DNA of 13,153 bases from SVTX01 sp045132775 (GTDB lineage: Bacteria > Bacillota > Clostridia > Oscillospirales > CAG-272). Both the position numbers and the translations under genes were made by a program. This document shows, in pieces, positions 7,649-13,153 of this stretch. How positions within the stretch are numbered: position 1 is the first letter of the stretch; the number at the start of each line of letters is the position of its first letter. The DNA is taken from positions 1-13,153 of the forward strand of contig JBGUSX010000128.1 of NCBI GenBank assembly GCA_045132775.1. Direction: 5' to 3'. Under the pieces are notes generated by a model, which was given only the letters and a program-made list of their open reading frames with translations, made no database searches and had not been told where the DNA came from.

Positions 7649-7677
7649 TTGACAAACGAGCCTTTTCGCGTTATAAT
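7649..7677 (+). promoter_or_regulatory. sigma-A promoter of glnN
   Basis: TTGACA (7649-7654), a 17-bp spacer and TATAAT (7672-7677) match the consensus exactly. Transcription would start near 7684, leaving a leader of about 44 bases. This leaves no room for a glutamine-type riboswitch and rules out the upstream ATG at 7695 as a well-placed start. Confidence 0.9.
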
Positions 7678-7727
7678 ACACAATATAATGGAAAATGTTT
7701 GTTTTTATAACGGAAAGGCGGCAGAAA

Positions 7728-9821
7728 ATGACAAATGTTCCCGAGATATTCGGCTGTATGGTGTTCAATGATGCGGTTATGCGTCAGAGACTTCCTAAGG
7801 ACGTATACAAGTCCCTCACCTACACGATACAGACGGGTAAGACCATAGACGTATCTATCGCAAACGTAGTCGCAAACGCGATGAAGGACTGGGCAGTCGA
7901 AAAAGGCGCGACCCACTATACCCACTGGTTCCAGCCTCTGACGAGCGAGACAGCCGAAAAGCACGATTCATTCATCTCTCCCATAGGAGGAGACAAGGTC
8001 GTGATGGAATTCTCGGGCAAGGAGCTCATCAAGGGAGAGAGCGACGCGTCCTCCTTCCCCTCGGGCGGATTGCGCGAGACCTGCAACGCGAGAGGATACA
8101 CCGCCTGGGATCCCTCGTCCTATGCGTTCATCAAGGACAAGACCCTCTATATCCCCACCGTTTTCTGCTCGTACACGGGTGATGCGCTCGATACAAAGAC
8201 TCCTCTTTTGCGCTCGATGGACGCAGTAAGCGACCAGGCTCTGCGAATTCTTGCACTTTTCGGAGACACTACCGCTACCCGCGTTTCGACGTCGGTTGGA
8301 GCCGAGCAGGAATATTTCCTTATAAACAAAGAATACTACGACAAGCGCGACGATCTGCTCTACACGGGACGCACCCTCTTTGGCACGCCCGCGCCCAAGT
8401 CGCAGCAGCTCGAGGATCACTACTACGGACCTCTCAAGACCAAGATCTCGAACTTTATGCACGAGCTCGATGAGGAGCTCTGGAAGCTCGGCATTACGTC
8501 AAAAACCAAGCACAACGAGGTCGCGCCCTCACAGCACGAGCTCGCGCCTATATTCACCACGACCAACGTTGCGGTCGACCAGAACCTCGTCGTAATGGAG
8601 ATGATAAAGAAGGTCGCGGAGCGACACGGACTTGTTGCACTCCTCCACGAAAAGCCCTACGCAGGCATCAACGGCTCGGGCAAGCACAACAACTGGTCGA
8701 TCGGAACCGACACGGGTAAAAATCTGCTCAGCGCAGGCAAGAACCCTGCGTCGAACACTCAGTTCCTTCTCTTCCTCGCGGCGATCATCAAGGCAGTTGA
8801 CGACTATCAGGATCTTCTCCGCGTTTCCGTCGCGACCGCGGGCAACGATCACCGTCTCGGTGCTGACGAGGCTCCCCCCGCGATAGTTTCTGTATTTCTC
8901 GGTGACGAGCTTGAAGAGCTTGTCGAGGCGATAGTCGGAGAGACCGACTACACCGACAAGGCAAGACGCACGATGGATCTCGGAGTCCCCAGCGTCCCCA
9001 CCTTCCGCTACGACTCGACCGACAGAAACAGGACTTCGCCCTTCGCGTTCACGGGTAACAAATTCGAGTTCAGAATGGTAGGCTCGTCGCAGAATATTGC
9101 GCTTGCCAACATTATGATAAACACCGCCGTTGCAAAGATATTCAAGGATTTTGCCGATACTCTGACGGGATCCAAGGATCTTGAAGCAGATGCAAGAAAG
9201 CTGATAAAGGATACATTTAAAGCACATAAGCGCATAATCTTCAACGGCAACGGATATTCCTCCAAATGGCCTCTTGAGGCGGAGAGGCGCGGACTTCTCA
9301 ATCTCAAGACCTCGGTAGATTCCTTCTCTCGACTTACAGAAAAAAAGAACGTAGAGCTCTTCACCTCTTTTGGTGTAATGAGCGAAAAGGAGCTCCGCGC
9401 AAGAGAGGAGATAATGTTTGAAAATTACTCGAACGTTATCGACATCGAGGCAAAAACCATGGTGGATATAACTAACAAGAAGATAATCCCTGCCATCGAG
9501 TCCTATCTCGGTGAGCTCGCGGCAACTGCACGCGACAAGCAGAGCGTGTTCGGTGCAAGCGCACCCATAAGACTTGAAAGAAGAGTTATCGCCGACCTTT
9601 CAAGACTTGCAGAGGATGCATTCACAACGGCGGAGAAGCTCGCAGCCGAAGCCAAGAGCGCATCCGCACTTGACGACTGCAAGGCTGGAGCGTTCTCTTA
9701 CAAAGATAAGGTAATACCGCTTATGAACAAGCTCCGCGAGGCAGTTGACAGTGCAGAGGCTATAGTGCCCGAGGAAAAGTGGCCCCTCCCCTCTTACGGC
9801 GAGATGACATTGAAGCAGTAA
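7728..9821 (+). CDS. glnN: glutamine synthetase type III (GSIII)
   Basis: This 697-residue cytoplasmic enzyme makes glutamine from glutamate, ammonia and ATP. Its length and opening (MTNVPEIFGCMVFND) match the GSIII family, which is much larger than GlnA (about 450 residues). Active-site segments visible are VGAEQEYFL (metal-binding Glu193 and Glu195), KHNEVAPSQHELAP, NGSGKHNNWS (315-324), AGNDHRLGADEAPPA and NKFEFRMVGSSQ. The start was moved to the ATG at 7728, preceded by GGAAAGGCGG (7712-7721). The in-frame ATG at 7695 lies about 11 bases after the predicted transcription start and has no ribosome binding site. The gene has its own promoter and terminator, and no PII or ammonium transporter gene is nearby. 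It appears complete. Confidence 0.97.
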   Translation: MTNVPEIFGCMVFNDAVMRQRLPKDVYKSLTYTIQTGKTIDVSIANVVANAMKDWAVEKGATHYTHWFQPLTSETAEKHDSFISPIGGDKVVMEFSGKELIKGESDASSFPSGGLRETCNARGYTAWDPSSYAFIKDKTLYIPTVFCSYTGDALDTKTPLLRSMDAVSDQALRILALFGDTTATRVSTSVGAEQEYFLINKEYYDKRDDLLYTGRTLFGTPAPKSQQLEDHYYGPLKTKISNFMHELDEELWKLGITSKTKHNEVAPSQHELAPIFTTTNVAVDQNLVVMEMIKKVAERHGLVALLHEKPYAGINGSGKHNNWSIGTDTGKNLLSAGKNPASNTQFLLFLAAIIKAVDDYQDLLRVSVATAGNDHRLGADEAPPAIVSVFLGDELEELVEAIVGETDYTDKARRTMDLGVPSVPTFRYDSTDRNRTSPFAFTGNKFEFRMVGSSQNIALANIMINTAVAKIFKDFADTLTGSKDLEADARKLIKDTFKAHKRIIFNGNGYSSKWPLEAERRGLLNLKTSVDSFSRLTEKKNVELFTSFGVMSEKELRAREEIMFENYSNVIDIEAKTMVDITNKKIIPAIESYLGELAATARDKQSVFGASAPIRLERRVIADLSRLAEDAFTTAEKLAAEAKSASALDDCKAGAFSYKDKVIPLMNKLREAVDSAEAIVPEEKWPLPSYGEMTLKQ

Positions 9822-9827
9822 AGATCT

Positions 9828-9858
9828 ATCCCCGACGTGTTCAACGTCGGGGATTTTT
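9828..9858 (+). terminator. terminator of glnN
   Basis: ATCCCCGACGT (9828-9838) pairs perfectly with ACGTCGGGGAT (9844-9854) around GTTCA and is followed by TTTTT. It begins seven bases after the glnN stop codon. Confidence 0.92.
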
Positions 9859-9872
9859 GCGTCGTACACAAA

Positions 9873-10128
9873 CAAATTGTAATTTAGCGGTGTGTTAAGC
9901 CTTCCCCAGCGGGGAAGGGGGACCGCGGTAGCGGTGGATGAGGAGGTCGCTTTTTCAAAGGTTTCACGTCATCTGATTACCTTATTTCGTCGCAAAAGAA
10001 ACCTTGTGCCACAAGATATAATCCACGATACACCCGTAGCGCACATCCTAATGGCGACCTCCTCATCCACCGCTACCGCGGTCCCCCTTCTCCGCTGGAG
10101 AAGGCTATTCGCCAAATCAAAATTTGAC
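9873..10128. repeat. palindromic MITE-like repeat element, copy 2
   Basis: The architecture is the same as in copy 1: left arm 9895-9950, 103-bp core 9951-10053, right arm 10054-10112, and AT-rich ends CAAATTGTAATTTA (9873) and CAAATCAAAATTTG (10113). The left arm has CCTTCCCC-AGC-GGGGAAGG and the right arm CCTTCTCC-AGC-GGAGAAGG in the same order as copy 1. The core, however, matches copy 1 only after reverse complementing: about 88% identity by eye, 12 differences in 103 and no gaps. The inner ACCGC-GGTA-GCGGT hairpins are identical in the two arms. It lies between the glnN terminator and the promoter of the SLOG gene. No transposase is encoded. Confidence 0.85.
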
Positions 10129-10193
10129 AAAAACAAAACCGAATAAACTCGTTTTCCGTCGAAAAATTTTTGAAAATTTTTTTCACAACCCTC

Positions 10194-10222
10194 TTTACAA
10201 ATTCGAACATTTGTGCTATAAT
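10194..10222 (+). promoter_or_regulatory. sigma-A promoter of the SLOG gene
   Basis: TTTACA (10194-10199), a 17-bp spacer and TATAAT (10217-10222) are present, and the -10 is extended by TGC. A/T tracts upstream (about 10160-10183) could act as an UP element. The promoter starts 66 bases beyond the end of repeat copy 2. Confidence 0.85.
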
Positions 10223-10251
10223 ATGTTTACACTACAAAAAAGGAGGCAGAC

Positions 10252-10740
10252 ATGCCAAATCAATCAAGTACAAACCGCGTCTGCTTCACGGGACACAGAA
10301 GCATCGATCCCGAAAAGGCAGTAATCATCACATCTCTTCTCGAGCAGACCCTGCACACCCTCATCCACCACGGAGCGTCGCATTTTTACGCGGGCGGTGC
10401 GCTCGGGTTTGACACCATTTCAGCACTGACGGTTCTTCGCCTCAAGCGGATCTATCCCGACATCAAGCTCCACCTCATCCTTCCCTGCAAGAATCAGACG
10501 AAGATGTGGAGCGACTCCGACAAAGCCATATATGATCTGATACTTACAAACGCAGATTCCATACAGTACGTCAGCGAGACCTACACCTCCCACTGTATGC
10601 ACGACCGCAATCGCCTGCTCGTCGACTCCTCGGATATATGCGTAGCCTTTTGCGAGCATAACGGCGGAGGCACGGCGTATACGATGGCTTACGCGATCAA
10701 AAATGACAAGGAGCTTATAAATATAGCAGACTTTACATAA
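10252..10740 (+). CDS. YpsA-like SLOG-family protein (DUF1273)
   Basis: This is a 162-residue cytoplasmic protein with a Rossmann-like fold. Motifs are CFTGHRSID (11-19), YAGGALGFDT (46-55) and EHNGGGTAYTMAYA (135-148), the nucleotide-binding glycine motifs of the SLOG group that includes B. subtilis YpsA (about 180 residues). YpsA is linked to cell-division control in Firmicutes; SLOG domains in general are thought to bind or process nucleotide-like ligands. The exact role here is unknown. The start is secure: AGGAGG (10241-10246) lies five bases before ATG. It is a single-gene unit, convergent with birA, and shares a terminator with it. Confidence 0.85.
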   Translation: MPNQSSTNRVCFTGHRSIDPEKAVIITSLLEQTLHTLIHHGASHFYAGGALGFDTISALTVLRLKRIYPDIKLHLILPCKNQTKMWSDSDKAIYDLILTNADSIQYVSETYTSHCMHDRNRLLVDSSDICVAFCEHNGGGTAYTMAYAIKNDKELINIADFT

Positions 10741-10802
10741 AAAACTCACGGATTTTGAAGTGAACCCCATTTAGTTCACTTCAATTTTCCGTGAGTTTTT
10801 TA
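10740..10802. terminator. bidirectional two-part terminator between the SLOG gene and birA
   Basis: An outer stem (ACTCACGGA at 10744-10752 with its complement at 10788-10796) and an inner stem (TTGAAGTGAAC at 10755-10765 with GTTCACTTCAA at 10774-10784) are separated by a small T-rich internal loop. The hairpin is flanked by A-runs and T-runs on both sides, so it serves both convergent genes. It abuts both stop codons, which leaves almost no spare sequence between the genes. Confidence 0.9.
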
Positions 10803-11522
10803 TTTTTTCCTTACGCTGACTTCACCCGTCCTGATAATTTCAATCTCGCTTTTCCCGTCTCGCAAAAAGATCAGACCGCCTCCGTCGTCAACACCTTTGA
10901 CCGTGCCGCATCCAAGGCTCTCTCCTGCCGAGAAAAGCTCGACCCTCTCTCCGCACAGCATAAATCTTTTGCGGTATTCACTCATATAGTCGGAATCTGT
11001 CTTGTCAAGCAAGCCGCGGGCGATCAAGGAAATAATTGCGTTTCTCTGCTCCTCGCTTACCTGCCCTACGCTCGAAGCGATAGATGCAAGCTCCTCGGGA
11101 AAATCGTCTTCTCCAATATTTATTCCCACTCCAACGATCACCGCGCGCCGCTCTCCCACACAAAGAGACTCCGCAAGTATCCCCGCGACCTTTCCTTTCG
11201 AGTTGTAGACGTCGTTGACCCATTTTATCCTCATCGGGCTCTTGACGACCTCCTCAATAGCGCGCGCGACGACGACCGCCGCTCTCGTCGTAACAGAGAC
11301 CGCGTCGGACAGATCGTCCTCGGTGAAATAAAGCAGGGACATATAAATTCCCCTGCCCCGTCTCGACAAAAAGCTGCGCCCGAGCCTTCCCCTGCCCGCG
11401 CTCTGCTCGCGAGCGACGAAAAGAACAGGCTCAAAGGATTCCGCTCGCGCGGCATATTCCTTCGCCTCGGTATTCGTGGAGCCCACGCACTCGTATTCAA
11501 TTGCCTTGATCCTTCCAAGCAT
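10800..11522 (-). CDS. birA: biotin--[acetyl-CoA-carboxylase] ligase, monofunctional
   Basis: This 240-residue cytoplasmic enzyme activates biotin with ATP and attaches it to the carboxyl-carrier protein of biotin-dependent carboxylases. Motifs, numbered from the start chosen here, are STN (15-17), SAGRGRLGR (41-49, the biotinyl-AMP loop), KWVND (100-104), KVAGIL (111-116, with the ligand-contacting lysine) and GVGINI. A small C-terminal SH3-like domain is present (about 190-240). The N-terminal DNA-binding domain of bifunctional BirA is absent, so it is not expected to repress biotin genes. The start is the ATG at 11520-11522, with AAGGAG seven bases upstream. An in-frame GTG at 11549 lies next to the -10 box and has no ribosome binding site. 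No biotin synthesis genes are nearby. Confidence 0.94.
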   Translation of the reverse strand: MLGRIKAIEYECVGSTNTEAKEYAARAESFEPVLFVAREQSAGRGRLGRSFLSRRGRGIYMSLLYFTEDDLSDAVSVTTRAAVVVARAIEEVVKSPMRIKWVNDVYNSKGKVAGILAESLCVGERRAVIVGVGINIGEDDFPEELASIASSVGQVSEEQRNAIISLIARGLLDKTDSDYMSEYRKRFMLCGERVELFSAGESLGCGTVKGVDDGGGLIFLRDGKSEIEIIRTGEVSVRKK

Positions 11523-11552
11523 ATCCGGACTCCTTACGTTATTTTTCACCCA

Positions 11553-11581
11553 ATTATAGCATTTTTTTACCTTTAAGTCAA
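11553..11581 (-). promoter_or_regulatory. sigma-A promoter of birA
   Basis: On the minus strand TTGACT (11581-11576), a 17-bp spacer and TATAAT (11558-11553) are present, and the -10 is extended by TGC. Transcription would start around 11546, which supports the ATG at 11522 over the upstream GTG. Confidence 0.82.
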
Positions 11582-11620
11582 CAAAAACACCTCTCTTTGC
11601 GAAAAGTTTTCAAATTATAC

Positions 11621-11649
11621 TTGATTTAAGATTAGAAATGATATATTAT
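11621..11649 (+). promoter_or_regulatory. putative promoter of the foldase lipoprotein
   Basis: TTGATT (11621-11626), a 17-bp spacer and TATTAT (11644-11649) form a moderate match to sigma-A. The sequence around it is A/T rich, so other registers are possible. It diverges from the birA promoter within the same 166-bp gap. Confidence 0.55.
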
Positions 11650-11688
11650 ATTCCTCGGAGTATACGGAATCAATGAAAGGAAAAATAT

Positions 11689-12903
11689 ATGAAAACACTA
11701 AAAAGAATACTTCTCATCCTCCTCGCGCTTGCTTTGTCCGCATCCGTGCTCGTAGCATGCGACATCGAAGGAGAAAAAGAGTCTGACACCGAAAAGAGCA
11801 CCGAGGCGGAAACACAGGCACCAAAGCTTGAAGATTTTGATTATTCAAGCATAAACGCCTCCGACTACGTATCCGTGCCCAAAAAGGAATATGAAAATTC
11901 CAAGGTCACCCTCGGTATACAGTACATCATTACGGACGAAGCCGTTGACAAGGCTATCGAGAACGATCTCTTCGACAACAAAGCAAAGACAAACGGAGAC
12001 ACGCAGGTCACAGACCAGCCCATTAAGCTCGGAGACAGCGCGTTCATCTACTACACGGGATACCTTAACGGCAAGGCTTTCGAGGGCGGCTCCAACGCAA
12101 GCGATGCAAAGCCCTATGAGCTTTCTATCGGCTCGGGCTCGTTCATCCCCGGATTCGAGGAAGGACTCATCGGTGTTGTTCCCAACACAACGAGCAAGGA
12201 CGCACCCTTCGACCTCAACGTCACATTCCCCGAAAACTACAAAAGCGCAGAGCTTGCAGGCAAAGCGGTAGTGTTCAAGGTATGGGTGGTTTATACCATA
12301 CAGTACACCATCCCCACACTCACCGACGATTATGTCAAGAATACGCTCAAGTTTGACGGAACTGCTGAGGAATACAAGGCATCGGTCAAAAAGTCAATGC
12401 AGGACGAGGCGACCGCAAACGCTGAAAACGAGGCACTCAATGCAATTATGAGCAACCTTATTGACGCGTCTGAGTTCAAAAAGCTCCCCGATCAGTCGGT
12501 CAGCTTCTGGTATCAAAACTACCTCTCCCAGATCCAGCAGTACGTAGATATGTACAAGATGTACGGCATGGAGGTAACGCTCGATCAGATGGCATGCCAG
12601 ATGCTCGGACTCAAGGAGGGCAGTGATTGGCAGACTACCTTGACCGATATGGCAAAGAACGTAGTAAAGAGCATCCTCGTATATTACGGCATTGCAAAGA
12701 ACGAAAATATCACCGTCACCGATACAGAATACGTAGAGAAGCTCAAGGAGCTCGCAGAATATTATTCAAGTGACCAAAAGACCTACACCCCCGAGGAGAT
12801 CGAAGAGCAGATCGGCAAAGCCACCATTATGCAGAACATCCTCATGGAGAAGGTCGATAAATATCTCAAGGACCATTGCACCATCGAATACAAAGACCAA
12901 TAA
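11689..12903 (+). CDS. trigger-factor-like FKBP-type peptidyl-prolyl isomerase lipoprotein
   Basis: This 404-residue protein begins with a lipoprotein signal peptide: basic MKTLKR, a leucine-rich core and lipobox LVAC with Cys24 as the likely lipidated residue. An acidic, Thr/Glu-rich linker follows (25-45). Residues about 46-111 resemble the segment of trigger factor that precedes its isomerase domain (VTLGIQYIITDEAVDKAIEN). About 112-204 is an FKBP-type domain (LGDSAFIYYTGYLNGKAFEGG, IGSGSFIPGFEEGLIG, FPENY). About 205-404 is helical and resembles the trigger-factor chaperone arm. The ribosome-binding N-terminal domain of true trigger factor is missing. The likely role is folding secreted proteins at the outer face of the membrane, comparable to PrsA; this is inferred. 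The start has AAAGGA seven bases upstream. The gene is monocistronic, with its own terminator. Confidence 0.88.
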   Translation: MKTLKRILLILLALALSASVLVACDIEGEKESDTEKSTEAETQAPKLEDFDYSSINASDYVSVPKKEYENSKVTLGIQYIITDEAVDKAIENDLFDNKAKTNGDTQVTDQPIKLGDSAFIYYTGYLNGKAFEGGSNASDAKPYELSIGSGSFIPGFEEGLIGVVPNTTSKDAPFDLNVTFPENYKSAELAGKAVVFKVWVVYTIQYTIPTLTDDYVKNTLKFDGTAEEYKASVKKSMQDEATANAENEALNAIMSNLIDASEFKKLPDQSVSFWYQNYLSQIQQYVDMYKMYGMEVTLDQMACQMLGLKEGSDWQTTLTDMAKNVVKSILVYYGIAKNENITVTDTEYVEKLKELAEYYSSDQKTYTPEEIEEQIGKATIMQNILMEKVDKYLKDHCTIEYKDQ

Positions 12904-12904
12904 C

Positions 12905-12940
12905 AAAAAGTCCCCGCGGCACCCCGCGGGGATCTTTTTT
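12905..12940 (+). terminator. terminator of the foldase lipoprotein gene
   Basis: TCCCCGCGG (12911-12919) pairs perfectly with CCGCGGGGA (12924-12932) around CACC, followed by TCTTTTTT. It begins directly after the stop codon. Confidence 0.92.
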
Positions 12941-13153
12941 CAAATTTTGATTTATAAAACTGTTTGGTTTATCTTCACGGCAACAAATTACCTTTTCGGG
13001 TTCGCTTTGCGTCCGTAGGGGAGGTGGTTGCTCCTCCCGCTCGAAAGCAATTGTTTATTCTTTATCCATAAGGGTTTAATAGTCGTTTTTTATCGGGTGG
13101 AGCAAGCGCCTCCCCAACCGTTTTAAAGTGAAGTTTGGTTTATAGCCGTGAAG
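12941..13153. repeat. nested intergenic repeat family, cut by the window edge
   Basis: No gene is seen here. The stretch starts with CAAATTTTGATTTA, the same AT-rich motif found at the ends of the other repeat elements. GTTTGGTTTAT occurs at 12962-12972 and again at 13133-13143 in direct orientation. CTTCACGGC (12973-12981) is inverted as GCCGTGAAG (13145-13153). Inside, the ~26-bp arm 13014-13039 (starting CGTAGGGGAGG) is an imperfect inverted repeat of 13094-13120 (ending CCTCCCCAACCG). The design resembles the short palindromic intergenic repeats common in gut Firmicutes. The element may continue past the window. Confidence 0.65.

Noticed and set aside
7695..7727. Eleven extra N-terminal residues for glnN
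   Set aside because: The upstream ATG lies almost at the predicted transcription start and has no ribosome binding site. The family N-terminus begins at the ATG at 7728.
7678..7727. Glutamine riboswitch in the glnN leader
   Set aside because: The predicted leader is only about 44 bases and no fitting paired structure was seen.
11523..11549. GTG start for birA giving nine extra residues
   Set aside because: The GTG sits next to the -10 box at the transcription start, and the AAGGAG ribosome binding site lies downstream of it, before the ATG at 11522.
12941..13153. CRISPR-like array at the window end
   Set aside because: Only two direct repeats of 11 bp with a single ~160-bp gap are present, with no regular repeat-spacer pattern and no cas genes.

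Overview
The window looks like chromosomal DNA from an endospore-forming member of the Clostridia (Bacillota). The indications are a full-length spoIIE, a type III glutamine synthetase, a YtrA-type GntR regulator with an ABC-2 transporter, a YpsA-like SLOG protein, a Bacillota-type lipoprotein, Shine-Dalgarno sites of the AGGAGG type and sigma-A promoters with near-consensus boxes. A genus cannot be named from the sequence. There are no rRNA or tRNA genes, CRISPR arrays, transposases or phage genes. Most of the window is ordinary core genome interrupted by short intergenic repeats.

Layout. Bases 1-120 hold a possible C-terminal gene scrap and a strong hairpin terminator. This runs directly into a PT-rich linker and an SGNH/CE2-like esterase (100-2025, +) that has no signal peptide and no ribosome binding site, so its 5' end is probably lost or mis-joined. 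After its terminator comes a ~250 bp palindromic repeat element (copy 1, 2103-2355). A minus-strand operon follows: GntR/YtrA regulator, ABC ATPase, ABC-2 permease (4624 down to 2357). It has translational overlaps, a perfect TTGACA-17-TATAAT promoter and four tandem 9-bp repeats over the -10 and leader that look like an operator. Divergently transcribed is spoIIE (4936-7578). Next is glnN (7728-9821) with its own consensus promoter and terminator, then a second copy of the repeat element (9873-10128). A YpsA-like SLOG gene (10252-10740) and a convergent birA (11522-10800) share a two-part bidirectional terminator. Divergent from birA is a lipoprotein combining an FKBP-type prolyl isomerase with trigger-factor-like parts (11689-12903). 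The window ends in a different family of intergenic inverted repeats.

The genes are mostly separate transcription units; only the GntR-ABC genes form a clear operon. Start sites were corrected for three genes (GntR regulator, glnN, birA) because a promoter or ribosome binding site lies inside the longest reading frame.

The best candidates for new biology are: (i) the two copies of the palindromic element, which keep the same outer-arm orientation while their 103-bp core is inverted between copies; (ii) the tandem 9-bp operator of the GntR operon; (iii) the membrane-anchored trigger-factor-like foldase; and (iv) the abrupt join of a terminator to the inside of an esterase gene. I found no convincing new multi-gene system.
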